Shown: positions 18,276 to 26,498 of the stretch, in pieces
Numbering within the stretch: the stretch's first letter is position 1
Layout of the letters: each line of letters begins with the position of its first letter
Source: Phascolarctobacterium_A sp034086985
GTDB taxonomy: Bacteria > Bacillota > Negativicutes > Acidaminococcales > Acidaminococcaceae
NCBI GenBank assembly: GCA_034086985.1
Contig: JAXDZG010000012.1
Span: 1-64,000 of the forward strand
DNA length: 64,000 nt
Direction: 5' to 3'
Notes under the pieces: model-generated
The model's database searches: none
What the model was told of the DNA's origin: nothing
Seen by the model: the letters and a program-made list of their open reading frames with translations, nothing else
Made by a program: the position numbers and the translations under genes

Positions 18276-18503
18276 ATGAAAGAATTGGTAGAAGTAATGG
18301 CCAAGTCTCTTGTAAGTAATCCCTCTGCAGTAGTAGTGGAGGAGGAAACTACCGGTACAACCACGGTACTCCGCCTCCATGTTGCTTCTGAAGACATGGG
18401 CAAGGTTATTGGAAAACAAGGCCGCATCGCCAAAGCCATCAGAACTGTTATGAAAGCAGTAGCAACCCGCGAGAATGTCAAAGTTATTGTGGAAATCGTC
18501 TAA
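18276..18503 (+). CDS. khpA: KH-domain RNA-binding protein KhpA (YlqC)
   Basis: A 75-residue single KH domain with the GxxG loop in VIGKQGRIAKAI, start at ATG 18276 behind AGAGAGGCG. KhpA binds RNA, often with KhpB, and affects cell division and translation in Firmicutes. It sits in its usual place between rpsP and rimM. Confidence 0.93.
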   Translation: MKELVEVMAKSLVSNPSAVVVEEETTGTTTVLRLHVASEDMGKVIGKQGRIAKAIRTVMKAVATRENVKVIVEIV

Positions 18504-18519
18504 TTGAGGATGGTAAATA

Positions 18520-18924
18520 ATGGATAAAATGATGGTTAGAGTTCCCGTTGCTATTAAGGCAAAGGTAACTGAAGATTTAAAACTGAAAATTATTGGAGAT
18601 CTCCAAAACACCATAAAAAATATGGAGCTTGATCTGGAGCAATTTGAGTTCCAAGCTAAAAAGGCTTTGCATCAGGCTGCATCTGATTTGAGCGTGCTGC
18701 CGGCTTTGCGCGAGCAAATCGACATGGAAAGAAATAAACGCACCGCTGCTAAGGCTGAAGCTGAAGCGAAGCTGAAGCGTGCAGAGGCTCTGGAAATGGG
18801 CGCTGAGATTGGTCATGGTACCTTAGAGCGTACTGTGGAAATCACCATCGGCACCGATCTGGAAGCTCTGATGGGTGCAGAAATCCTCACCGAAGACGGT
18901 AAGGTTATCGCTTTCCGCGAGTAA
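18520..18924 (+). CDS. ylqD: YlqD family protein
   Basis: The 134-residue product has an N-terminal strand (MMVRVPVAIKAKVTEDLK), a charged coiled coil at about 25-95 (rich in Lys, Glu and Ala) and a C-terminal beta part ending ILTEDGKVIAFRE. This matches the YlqD family found between the KH gene and rimM in Firmicutes. Its function is unknown; position suggests a link with ribosome maturation. Confidence 0.85.
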   Translation: MDKMMVRVPVAIKAKVTEDLKLKIIGDLQNTIKNMELDLEQFEFQAKKALHQAASDLSVLPALREQIDMERNKRTAAKAEAEAKLKRAEALEMGAEIGHGTLERTVEITIGTDLEALMGAEILTEDGKVIAFRE

Positions 18925-18927
18925 TAT

Positions 18928-19431
18928 ATGCACAACCAAATAGTAATTGGTAAGATTGTCGCTCCGCACGGTGTGCGGGGCGATATTCGTATTCTGCCTT
19001 TAACGGAAAAGCCGGAACAATTTTTAGACCTAGAGTATTTGCTCCTCCATGACGGTCGCAAGCTGACTGTGAAGCACGCTCGCTTTCATAAGCGCATGGT
19101 GCTGGTAACCACTGCGGAAATCAAATCCATGAATGAGGCGGAGCTTTTGCGTGACCAGGAGGTTTTGATTAAAGCGGAGGATTTGCCGGAGCTAGAAGAG
19201 GGCCAATTCTATGTGGCCGATTTAATTGGCCTGCCCGTTTATGACGAAGAGGGCAAGCAAATCGGCACCTTTAAGGATTCCTTGAGCACCGGCAGCAACG
19301 ATGTGTATGTTATCGCTGTGCCGGGAGAAAAGGATGTCCTGCTGCCTGCTCTCAAAATCTATGTGAAGGAAATCAACCTTGCGGAAAAGCGCATGGTTGT
19401 GACCCTGCCGGAATGGGTTGATGAAGCATGA
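18928..19431 (+). CDS. rimM: 16S rRNA processing protein RimM
   Basis: A 167-residue 30S maturation factor that binds S19. It has the N-terminal RimM beta-barrel (VIGKIVAPHGVRGDIRILPLT) and a C-terminal PRC-barrel (EGQFYVADLIGLPVYDEEG), with a late LLPALKIYVKEINL. The ATG follows ylqD by three bases, and its stop overlaps the trmD start. Confidence 0.95.
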   Translation: MHNQIVIGKIVAPHGVRGDIRILPLTEKPEQFLDLEYLLLHDGRKLTVKHARFHKRMVLVTTAEIKSMNEAELLRDQEVLIKAEDLPELEEGQFYVADLIGLPVYDEEGKQIGTFKDSLSTGSNDVYVIAVPGEKDVLLPALKIYVKEINLAEKRMVVTLPEWVDEA

Positions 19432-20300
19432 GATTCCTCTTTATAACCCTATTTCCTGAGCAGATTGAGCAAGCCGCAGGTCACAGCATTATCCAACGTG
19501 CTGTGAACAAGGGTTTAGTAGAAATCAGCTGCATCAATCCTCGCGAGTTCACCCACGATGTCCATCGCACCGTGGACGACACTCCCTTTGGGGGCGGTGC
19601 TGGTATGGTGCTCAAGCCAGAGCCCATGGTGGCTGCTATTCGCAAGGCCAAGGAGCAGCTGCCCAACGCCCGCGTGATTGCTATGTGCCCCGGTGGGCGC
19701 ACCCTTAAGCAAAGCATTGTGGAGGAGTATGCCCACTCAGGTCAGGACTTTATCTTCGTCTGTGGCCATTACGAGGGCTTTGACGAGCGCATCTTCCATT
19801 GGGTGGACGAGAAGCTCTCCATCGGTGATTATGTGCTCACCGGCGGCGAGATGCCTGCCCTGATTGTCATGGACGCGATTGCGCGCTTTATTCCCGGTGT
19901 TTTAGGCAAATTAGTCAGCGCCGAGGAGGACTCCTTCAGCACAGGCCTTTTGGAATATCCTCAGTACACTCGTCCTGTAAATTTCGAGGGATTGGAGGTG
20001 CCGGAGGTGCTGCGCGGTGGTAACCACGCCTTAATCGCCGACTGGCGCTTGCAGGAGTCCCTAAAGGCGACTTATTTCCTGCGTCCCGACCTGCTCACGG
20101 CAGAGCAGCTGCGCCTGATTGAAAAGCCCTTGCCCTACAAGATGAAGAAGTCCCAGCGCAAATTCTGGGAGGAGCTGCGGGGTAAAATCGCTGCTGCCAA
20201 GGCGGAGCTGGCTGCTAAGGAAGATTCCGCTGTAGTCAGTGAGGAAGCTCAGAGCGGCGAGGCCCAGCAGGGAGCAGCTTATCCTAAGGAGGGTGAGTAA
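19428..20300 (+). CDS. trmD: tRNA (guanine-N1)-methyltransferase TrmD
   Basis: This SPOUT methyltransferase makes m1G37 in tRNA and prevents frameshifting. Visible motifs are FLFITLFPEQ, VDDTPFGGGAGMVLKPEP, ICGHYEGF-type VCGHYEGFDER and the knot segment SIGDYVLTGGEMPALIVMDA. At 290 residues it is about 40 longer than usual: residues 255-290 form an Ala/Glu-rich, probably disordered tail that I cannot assign. It overlaps rimM by four bases, and the next gene starts two bases after its stop. Confidence 0.96.
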   Translation: MRFLFITLFPEQIEQAAGHSIIQRAVNKGLVEISCINPREFTHDVHRTVDDTPFGGGAGMVLKPEPMVAAIRKAKEQLPNARVIAMCPGGRTLKQSIVEEYAHSGQDFIFVCGHYEGFDERIFHWVDEKLSIGDYVLTGGEMPALIVMDAIARFIPGVLGKLVSAEEDSFSTGLLEYPQYTRPVNFEGLEVPEVLRGGNHALIADWRLQESLKATYFLRPDLLTAEQLRLIEKPLPYKMKKSQRKFWEELRGKIAAAKAELAAKEDSAVVSEEAQSGEAQQGAAYPKEGE

Positions 20301-20301
20301 A

Positions 20302-20880
20302 ATGGCTGAATTATATGTGGGCTTAGTGCACTATCCCATTTATAACAAGCGCATGGATGTTATCGCTAGCGCGGTAACCAATTTTGATATTCACGATATT
20401 GCCCGCACCTGTCGCACCTATGATGTGAAGCAGTATTATCTGATTCATCCCAAGGAAGCCCAAAAGCAAATGATCCACAAGATTTTGCATTATTGGCAGG
20501 AGGGCTATGGCAAGGTTTATAATCCCGACCGTGCCGACGCCTTGGAGCGGGTGCACTGGCTGGAGGATATCGAGGCTGCGGCCAAGGATATTGAATCTCG
20601 CACAGGCCAGCGTCCCTATATCGTGACCACCGATGCGCGCATTTATCCCAACACTGTAACATATGCCTTTATGCGCACGCAGCTGCAGGAGGGGGAGAAG
20701 CCAATTTTGCTGTTATTTGGCACTGGCTTTGGCATAGAAGCCCAGGTCATGAAAAGCTTTGACTATATTTTAGAGCCTGTGTATGGCTCCTGTGACTACA
20801 ACCATCTGTGCGTCCGCAGCGCTGTAGCCATCATTTTGGATAGGCTGGCCGGGGAAGCATGGTTTGAAAAAAATTGCTAA
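20302..20880 (+). CDS. SPOUT-type RNA methyltransferase (Methyltrn_RNA_4 family)
   Basis: A 192-residue protein beginning MAELYVGLVHYPIYNKR, with DIARTCRTYDVKQYYLIHP and LLLFGTGFGIEAQV, matching the Methyltrn_RNA_4 (TM1570-like) family found next to trmD. It should adopt the trefoil-knot SPOUT fold and bind SAM; the RNA target is not known. The start at 20302 has AAGGAGGGTG directly in front, within the end of trmD; an upstream in-frame ATG at 20239 lies inside trmD and is rejected. Confidence 0.9.
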   Translation: MAELYVGLVHYPIYNKRMDVIASAVTNFDIHDIARTCRTYDVKQYYLIHPKEAQKQMIHKILHYWQEGYGKVYNPDRADALERVHWLEDIEAAAKDIESRTGQRPYIVTTDARIYPNTVTYAFMRTQLQEGEKPILLLFGTGFGIEAQVMKSFDYILEPVYGSCDYNHLCVRSAVAIILDRLAGEAWFEKNC

Positions 20881-20908
20881 TTTTTGTAATGTTTATTGCA
20901 CTTTTTGC

Positions 20909-21006
20909 TTGCTTTTGCAGATGCGGTATGGTACAATAGACGATGTGTAATACGGACGGTCCGCTGTGGAGTTCACACATGAACGTCTATGATTTTAGGA
21001 GGAAAA
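20909..21006 (+). promoter_or_regulatory. rplS promoter and structured leader (L19-leader-like)
   Basis: TTGCTT (20909-20914), 17 bp and TACAAT (20932-20937) make a promoter. The roughly 65-nt leader contains GGACGGTCCGCTG, a GTGT/ACAC pairing and a GTGGA/TTCAC arm just before the AGGAGG ribosome binding site. This resembles the L19 leader of Firmicutes, by which the ribosomal protein controls its own mRNA. The identification rests on the core string and is tentative. Confidence 0.5.
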
Positions 21007-21007
21007 A

Positions 21008-21349
21008 ATGAACATTATTGAAGTATTGGAACAAGAACAACTGCGCAGCGACATCCCTGACTTTAAAGCAGGCGACACCGTAAAGGTTTACTGCAAAATC
21101 ATTGAAGGCTCCCGTGAACGTATTCAATTGTTCGAAGGCGTTGTTATTTCCCGCAGCGGCTCCGGCGTACGTGAGAACTTCACCGTTCGTCGTATTTCCT
21201 ACGGCGTAGGCGTTGAAAGAACCTTCCCGGTACACAGCCCCCGTATCGACAAGATCGTGGTAGCTCGTCGTGGTATCGTTCGTCGTGCTAAGCTGTACTA
21301 TCTGCGTAACCTGACTGGTAAAGCAGCTCGTATCCGCGAAAAACGCTAA
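21008..21349 (+). CDS. rplS: 50S ribosomal protein L19
   Basis: A 113-residue ribosomal protein located at the 30S-50S interface. It shows the typical DIPDFKAGDTVKVYCKI, RIQLFEGVVISR, ENFTVRRISYGVGVERTFP and RRAKLYYLRNLTGKAARI segments. It has its own promoter and leader and is followed by a strong terminator, so it is a single-gene unit. Confidence 0.98.
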   Translation: MNIIEVLEQEQLRSDIPDFKAGDTVKVYCKIIEGSRERIQLFEGVVISRSGSGVRENFTVRRISYGVGVERTFPVHSPRIDKIVVARRGIVRRAKLYYLRNLTGKAARIREKR

Positions 21350-21363
21350 TAATGTTACTTCAC

Positions 21364-21400
21364 AAAAGGGATTGCATAAAAGCAATCCCTTTTATTTTTT
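21364..21400 (+). terminator. rplS terminator
   Basis: AAAAGGGATTGC pairs with GCAATCCCTTTT around ATAAAA, followed by ATTTTTT. Confidence 0.92.
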
Positions 21401-21451
21401 ATATTTTTGTGTTAAAATAGAAAAGAACTTTTTCTGAAAGAGGTGTATAGA

Positions 21452-22024
21452 TTGAGCAGCAAAAATCAAACTTCCTGGCAGGATACTGCTAGTGATTGGC
21501 TGGTTTCCATAATTGTGGCCGTGGCCTTGGCCTTTTGCATTCGTACCTTTTTAGTGGAGCCTTATATGGTGGAGGGCTCTTCCATGTATCCTACCTTGAA
21601 AAACCATGAACGCTTGATTGTGGATAAGCTGAGCTATTTTGTGACCAATCCCAAGCGGGGCGAGATTGTGGTCTTCCGCTTCCCTAAGGACGAGAGCCGC
21701 GACTTTATTAAGCGTGTTATCGCTGTGGGCGGTGACACCATCGAAATGAAGGATGGTCAGGTTTTTGTGAATGGCCAAGCCCTGAAAGAGGATTACATTT
21801 ATAAGAACGACCCCAAGGGGAAGAATATTTCCAGCTATCGCAAGACCATCGTGCCTGAGGGTACCATTTTCGTATTAGGTGACAACCGCAACAACTCCGA
21901 GGATAGTCGCTTTGCCGATGTGGGCTTTGTGCCCCACAAGCTGGTGAAGGGCAGAGCTTTAGTCTGCTTCTGGCCCTTGGGCAGCATGCGCACCATCAAG
22001 GCTGATACAGGTATGGGCAAATGA
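21452..22024 (+). CDS. lepB: signal peptidase I
   Basis: This membrane serine protease removes signal peptides on the outer face of the inner membrane. The 190-residue Gram-positive-type form has one N-terminal membrane anchor (about residues 15-35). The catalytic Ser is in MVEGSSMYPTL and the catalytic Lys in DFIKRVIAVGGD; box E is FVLGDNRNNSEDSR. The start is probably TTG 21452, six bases after AGAGGTG; GTG 21443 lies within that site. It overlaps rbgA by four bases (ATGA). Confidence 0.93.
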   Translation: MSSKNQTSWQDTASDWLVSIIVAVALAFCIRTFLVEPYMVEGSSMYPTLKNHERLIVDKLSYFVTNPKRGEIVVFRFPKDESRDFIKRVIAVGGDTIEMKDGQVFVNGQALKEDYIYKNDPKGKNISSYRKTIVPEGTIFVLGDNRNNSEDSRFADVGFVPHKLVKGRALVCFWPLGSMRTIKADTGMGK

Positions 22025-22881
22025 GAGTAGAGGATTTCAAAATTCAATGGTTCCCCGGCCACATGACCAAGGCCAAGCGCATGATGGAGGCCCAGATTAA
22101 GCTGGTGGATGTGGTTGTGGAGATGCTGGATGCACGCATTCCTCGCTCCAGCACCAATCCCATGTTGCAGAATGTGCTGGGCGCTAAGCCCAAGGTTATC
22201 GCTCTCAACAAGATCGATATGGCCGACAACACCAAGACCGAGCTATGGCTGGAGAAGCTGAAGCACAGCGGCCTGCCGGTGTGCAAAATCGACTGCGCCA
22301 CAGGCAAGGGCGTGAAGCAGCTCATCAGCGCTATTCAGCTGGCGGCGAAGCCCGTCATCGATAAATGGCTGAAGAAGGGTGTGCGCAATCGTCCTGTGCG
22401 CGTCATGATCGTGGGCATTCCTAACGTGGGTAAGTCCACTCTGATTAATCGCCTCGTTGGTAAAAATAAGGTTATGGCAGCGGATAAGCCGGGCGTAACC
22501 CGTGGCCAGCAATGGGTGACCATTGCCAAGGGCTTGGAGCTATTGGATACGCCGGGCGTATTATGGCCTAAATTCGAAGACCCCTCCGTGGGCTTTGCAT
22601 TGGCTGCCACCGGCGCCATTAAGGAGGATGTGTTCGATCGTCAGGACGCAGTGCAGCTTTTATTAGACTTCATGCTGCAGAAGTATCCTGAAGCCTTGGC
22701 GTCTAAGTATGCTGTGACCATCGAGGAAGGGGAGACTGCCCAGACCGTGATGGCCAAAATCGCCACCGCCCGCGGCTGCCTCAAGGCTGGTGGCATGCTG
22801 GACCTGGACAAGGTGGACCAGCTAGTCCTCCGAGACTTCCGCTCTGGTCGCCTGGGCCGCTTCACTGTGGACGAGCCGTAA
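22021..22881 (+). CDS. rbgA: ribosome biogenesis GTPase RbgA (YlqF)
   Basis: A 286-residue circularly permuted GTPase needed for late 50S assembly. The permuted order is visible: G4 LNKIDMAD near residue 60 comes before G1 GIPNVGKSTLINRL near 132 and G3 LDTPGVLWPKF. The N terminus has the characteristic IQWFPGHMTKAKR. It is coupled to lepB by an ATGA overlap and ends in a terminator shared with the convergent comM gene. Confidence 0.95.
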   Translation: MRVEDFKIQWFPGHMTKAKRMMEAQIKLVDVVVEMLDARIPRSSTNPMLQNVLGAKPKVIALNKIDMADNTKTELWLEKLKHSGLPVCKIDCATGKGVKQLISAIQLAAKPVIDKWLKKGVRNRPVRVMIVGIPNVGKSTLINRLVGKNKVMAADKPGVTRGQQWVTIAKGLELLDTPGVLWPKFEDPSVGFALAATGAIKEDVFDRQDAVQLLLDFMLQKYPEALASKYAVTIEEGETAQTVMAKIATARGCLKAGGMLDLDKVDQLVLRDFRSGRLGRFTVDEP

Positions 22882-22895
22882 GAAAATTGTGTTTC

Positions 22896-22940
22896 AAATG
22901 CTATAGTCAGACTATGCGATGTAGTCCGGCTATAGCATTT
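22896..22940. terminator. bidirectional terminator between rbgA and comM
   Basis: AAATGCTATAG (22896-22906) pairs with CTATAGCATTT (22930-22940), with a further AGTC/GACT-type pairing inside. T runs on both strands fit two converging genes. Confidence 0.82.
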
Positions 22941-22945
22941 TCTTT

Positions 22946-24466
22946 TCAATTCCTATTATTCGCTCTCAACGTCACAGCCTCAGCAATGTGGGCCGCTTGA
23001 ATATTTTCATAGCCTGCCAAATCGGCAATGGTGCGAGCCACCTTCAAAATACGGTCATGGCTGCGGGCGCTGAGGTTGAGAATGTTAAAGTACTTTTCCA
23101 TTACTGCTTGGGCTTGAGCGTCCAGCTGGCAGTACCTAGCCACCTCTTGGCGACCCATCTGGGCATTACAGTGAATGCCCCAGGGCTCCAGCCGCTCCTG
23201 CTGGATTTGGCGTGCATGGACTACGCGCTCGCGAATGACGGCGGAGCTTTCACCGGGCTGCTTATCCTTCAGCTCAGAAAAATCCACCCGCGCAAGGTTA
23301 ATCTGCATATCAATGCGATCCATCAAGGGACCAGAAATCTTGCGTCGATAGTTATCAATATCACGCTGCTTACAGGTGCATACATGGCGACTGTCTCCCA
23401 AATAGCCGCAGGGACAGGGATTTTGGGCTGCTACTAAAATAAAGCGACTGGGGAAGGTCATTGCCGCCCGCACGCGGGAAATACTTACCTCACCGTCCTC
23501 CAAGGGCTGGCGCAGCATCTCTAATGTGGAGCGCTCGAACTCAGGCAGCTCGTCTAAAAAGAGCACGCCGTTATGACTCAGAGTAACCTCACCGGGCCTT
23601 GGCGTGGAGCCACCGCCTAGCAGCGCGCTGCCGGAAATGCTGTGGTGGGGACTACGAAAGGGTCGCTCCAGCATCACACTATCAGCCTGGGGCAGCATAC
23701 CTACAATACTATAAATCTTCGTCACCTCTAGAGCTTCGCTCTCCGTCATAGGCGGCAAGATAGTCACCAAGCGCCGGGCAAGCATGGTCTTGCCACAGCC
23801 GGGACTGCCAATCATCATGATGCTGTGACCGCCTGCGGCGGCGATTTCTAAGGCGCGTCGAGCCACTAGCTGACCCTTAATATCAGCAAAATCCACATGG
23901 TATATGCGCTGCTTATTCTGCAAAATATTTTCCTTAGGCAGGGGATGCAAGGGCTTCTCACCCTGTAAATGCTCCACAATTTCCTGCAGGGAGGATGCTG
24001 TATAGACCTTGATGCCTTGAATAAGCTTGCCCTCAGCAGCATTTTCTTTAGGAATGAAGATTTCCTTGGCCCCAAAGCGCTTAGCCTCCATCACCATGGA
24101 GAGTACGCCGGATACCTTGCGAATGCGTCCATCCAGCGACAGTTCGCCAACAAAAACCTTGTCCTCTAATTTATCCGCGTCCACCAAGCGCGAGCAGGTC
24201 AATAAGCCAATGGCAATGGGCAAGTCCAGTCCAGAGCCCTCCTTGCGCAAATCCGCCGGAGCCAGATTAACTGTAATTTTCGTCATGGGAAAGGGATAGT
24301 CGCTATTGCGCATGGCTGCCTTGACCCTTTCCTTGGACTCCCGCACCGCCATAGCGGGCAGGCCTACCAAGTCAAAATTAGGCAGACCGTTAGAAATATC
24401 CACCTCTACCAAAATCATCACACCGTCAATACCACAGGTAGTTAAACCATTTACTTGAGCAAACAT
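22946..24466 (-). CDS. comM: Mg-chelatase-like AAA+ ATPase ComM (YifB)
   Basis: The 506-residue protein is a ComM/YifB hexameric helicase-like ATPase; ComM promotes branch migration in natural transformation. An N-terminal Lon-like fold (MFAQVNGLTTCGIDGVMILV, SNGLPNFDLVGLP) precedes the ATPase with Walker A MIGSPGCGKTMLARRL, Walker B GVLFLDELPEF, and a C-terminal Mg_chelatase_C part. It starts at ATG 24466 behind TTGGAGG. It is the last gene of an rnhB-yraN-comM operon, now cut off from its upstream genes by the transposon at 24693. Confidence 0.94.
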   Translation of the reverse strand: MFAQVNGLTTCGIDGVMILVEVDISNGLPNFDLVGLPAMAVRESKERVKAAMRNSDYPFPMTKITVNLAPADLRKEGSGLDLPIAIGLLTCSRLVDADKLEDKVFVGELSLDGRIRKVSGVLSMVMEAKRFGAKEIFIPKENAAEGKLIQGIKVYTASSLQEIVEHLQGEKPLHPLPKENILQNKQRIYHVDFADIKGQLVARRALEIAAAGGHSIMMIGSPGCGKTMLARRLVTILPPMTESEALEVTKIYSIVGMLPQADSVMLERPFRSPHHSISGSALLGGGSTPRPGEVTLSHNGVLFLDELPEFERSTLEMLRQPLEDGEVSISRVRAAMTFPSRFILVAAQNPCPCGYLGDSRHVCTCKQRDIDNYRRKISGPLMDRIDMQINLARVDFSELKDKQPGESSAVIRERVVHARQIQQERLEPWGIHCNAQMGRQEVARYCQLDAQAQAVMEKYFNILNLSARSHDRILKVARTIADLAGYENIQAAHIAEAVTLRANNRN

Positions 24467-24482
24467 TGTAATCCTCCAAATT

Positions 24483-24692
24483 CTAGAAGCAATGCGGGTA
24501 ATGAAAAAGCCGCATCCCCGCACTACCTTCAATGATAATTTCTACTACATCAAAGGAAAGCACCGGAATGCGACTAGTTAACCCCGCACATTGGAGGTAA
24601 TATTGCGCAACACGATAGATTTTTCTTTGCTTCGCCAAGGTCACTGCCTCCGCCGGCTTGCCAAACCGACTGGAGCAGCGCGTCTTGACCTC
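24483..24692 (-). pseudogene. yraN: 3' fragment of yraN (UPF0102 nuclease-like)
   Basis: Read on the minus strand from 24692, the sequence encodes EVKTRCSSRFGKPAEAVTLA, continues in frame through KQRKIYRVAQYYL and stops at 24483. This is the C-terminal half of a YraN/UPF0102 protein (PD-(D/E)XK fold). It joins exactly to the N-terminal half at 43367-43533 when the intervening element and one copy of the 5-bp duplication are removed. The gene was therefore broken by the transposon, and this half has no start codon of its own. Confidence 0.93.
24688..24692. repeat. target-site duplication, left copy (ACCTC)
   Basis: ACCTC immediately precedes the transposon's TGT end. The identical pentamer at 43367-43371 follows the ACA end. 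Five-base duplications are the hallmark of Tn7-family insertion. Confidence 0.93.
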
Positions 24693-24702
24693 TGTTAAAA
24701 CG

Positions 24703-24871
24703 GAATTCTTTTTGAAACAAAACCCCTATAAACTAATTGGCTTTTTTCCAACTTCCTAGAATTCTATTTGAAACAAGATACCCTATTCAAAAGAATAAAA
24801 AGAAAAAAGCCGTAAATCTATCTGAAACAAGTTTGCTTTAAAAATAAAAAACAAGGATTTCTATCTGAAAC
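24703..24871. repeat. left-end TnsB-site-like repeats (four copies)
   Basis: Four copies of a 16-mer near GAATTCTATCTGAAAC lie at 24703-24718, 24759-24774, 24813-24828 and 24856-24871, all in the same orientation and opposite to those at the right end. Start-to-start distances are 56, 54 and 43 bp, i.e. widely spaced as in the left end of Tn7. Confidence 0.88.
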
Positions 24872-24990
24872 AAGATTATTTAATTCCACCACAGGCAATT
24901 AAGTTTCGTAAACTTTCGCCGAATCTATCAGCATTATCGGTTATACCAAGACAAAGCAGAAAAAAGAAAACTGAAAAATTTATCAGAGAA
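24872..24990. other. non-coding subterminal stretch
   Basis: Between the left-end repeats and the cargo terminator I see no gene, repeat or promoter of note. Confidence 0.5.
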
Positions 24991-25026
24991 AAAAGCCCAT
25001 GGCAACTAGTCACGGGCGTTTTTTTA
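24991..25026 (-). terminator. terminator of the restriction cargo operon
   Basis: In the minus sense, GCCCGTG pairs with CATGGGC and is followed by TTTT. It lies just after the ydbC-like stop. A T run on the plus side as well makes it bidirectional, which would also protect the transposon from outside transcription. Confidence 0.75.
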
Positions 25027-25036
25027 TTATATTACA

Positions 25037-25255
25037 TTACTTTTTCAGCAAATCCTTCAGTGCTTCAATTTCCTCAGAACTTAAAGTAACACCTTTACCC
25101 ATCTTGTCGTGCTCAGGCGACCACTCGCGGATATCATACTTGGCATCACGACCATTCCAGGATACAAGATTTAACTCCTTAGTCCAACCCTTAACAGAAG
25201 TAGAAAGAACACCGATATGCTTTACAATTTCATAGGAAATCTCAAGTTTTGCCAT
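25037..25255 (-). CDS. YdbC/PC4-like single-stranded DNA-binding protein
   Basis: A 72-residue protein with the YdbC (PF02229/PC4-like) pattern: EISYEIVKHIGVLSTSVKGW, then ELNLVSWNGRDAKYDIREW and a closing helix ALKDLLKK. YdbC of Lactococcus is a PC4-type dimer that binds single-stranded DNA. The gene starts 10 bp after hsdS and is the last cargo gene before the left end, in the same operon as the restriction genes. Whether it helps restriction, transposition or regulation is not known. Confidence 0.8.
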   Translation of the reverse strand: MAKLEISYEIVKHIGVLSTSVKGWTKELNLVSWNGRDAKYDIREWSPEHDKMGKGVTLSSEEIEALKDLLKK

Positions 25256-25265
25256 AAAATAAACC

Positions 25266-26498
25266 TCACTTTAAATCTTTAAAAGTTACTTGACCATTCA
25301 TCAACATAGGCAAGAGGAAATCACGAAGAGATGCGAGTTCTTGATTCTCTTTTTGGACTAGTATTATCTTTTTATAGATTATATCAAATTGACCACTATA
25401 ATAGGTATTATCTTTAGGAAGAGCAATTTTCATTTTTTCAATATAAGTTCTATTAGCATGAGGAACAGTTGAACCTATATTAGACTTTTTATAGACACTC
25501 TTATAACTGTTCATAATCATATAAATCAAGTTATTGGAAACATCTGGTCTCTGAGAAATAAGTTTAGCAAGCGTAGAACCTAAACTACCAGTCTTACCAA
25601 TATATACATCACCACTTGCTGCTCCATCCATTACAATCATTGTTTCACCAATGCATTCAATCATTCCTTTTTTATTACAATACTGAGGTAAAGCATTATT
25701 AGCAACTTCAATAGTAATATAAGGAGTGTCATAGTTATCAGTTGGGATATCAGAAAGAAAATCTGGAATTTTGCCTTTGACAAACTTAAAGATAGAGCTA
25801 AATTCTTTTATTTCCCATCCTTCAGGAATCTCTCTTTTCAATTCCTCATTCCAAACCATCTTGCCACCAGAAGACTTATAAGGCTTGCCGTTTTCATCAG
25901 GAAAATCAAACTGCAGAAACCAATAGTCATACAAGGTTTTAGCCATAGATTCAAGTTCAGAAATAATAGAATTATTAATACTAATTTTATTATTCAAAGC
26001 ATCCAGCAAATCTGCTGCCTTAATTTGATATTCCATTTCAGGAATTAAAGCAAAACAATCTTTAATTTTATCAGGAGATGTATGTCTGATTTTAGTTTGC
26101 TGAGCTCCTGCACCCAATTGTTTTCTTACAATGGGTGAGGGCAAAAGATAATAAGCATATCTATTATACAGCTTTTCAGAATCAACAATTATTAATCCAA
26201 CATCACCGCTTTGTATATATATATCATCTTTAGGAATTGTTGCAGTTTCTCCTAATAAACCATATACTTGCTCAGTAAGAGGTGTGATTATATCTCCCTT
26301 TTTCAAAACAAATTCAGATTTAACTGGACCGATAAAATAAATATCATCTTTAGATGTGTTTTCTTTAAATCCACCGTTTGGATAACAAAAATTGCCTAAA
26401 GTTAAACGAATTTTATCACCAGATACTGAATAGTATTCACCTGAAAGACTTGCACCTCTTTTAACATCTAAAACCTCTTTAAGCTTTATCATTTTCAT
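25266..26498 (-). CDS. hsdS: type I restriction-modification specificity subunit HsdS
   Basis: The 410-residue subunit sets the DNA sequence read by the whole type I complex. It has two target-recognition domains (about 1-150 and 215-360), each followed by a conserved helical spacer: the central one around NSIISELESMAKTLYDYWFL and the C-terminal one around LASLRDFLLPMLMNG. This is full length, so recognition is expected to be bipartite; the recognised sequence cannot be predicted by eye. The start overlaps the hsdM stop by 20 bp. Confidence 0.93.
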   Translation of the reverse strand: MKMIKLKEVLDVKRGASLSGEYYSVSGDKIRLTLGNFCYPNGGFKENTSKDDIYFIGPVKSEFVLKKGDIITPLTEQVYGLLGETATIPKDDIYIQSGDVGLIIVDSEKLYNRYAYYLLPSPIVRKQLGAGAQQTKIRHTSPDKIKDCFALIPEMEYQIKAADLLDALNNKISINNSIISELESMAKTLYDYWFLQFDFPDENGKPYKSSGGKMVWNEELKREIPEGWEIKEFSSIFKFVKGKIPDFLSDIPTDNYDTPYITIEVANNALPQYCNKKGMIECIGETMIVMDGAASGDVYIGKTGSLGSTLAKLISQRPDVSNNLIYMIMNSYKSVYKKSNIGSTVPHANRTYIEKMKIALPKDNTYYSGQFDIIYKKIILVQKENQELASLRDFLLPMLMNGQVTFKDLK

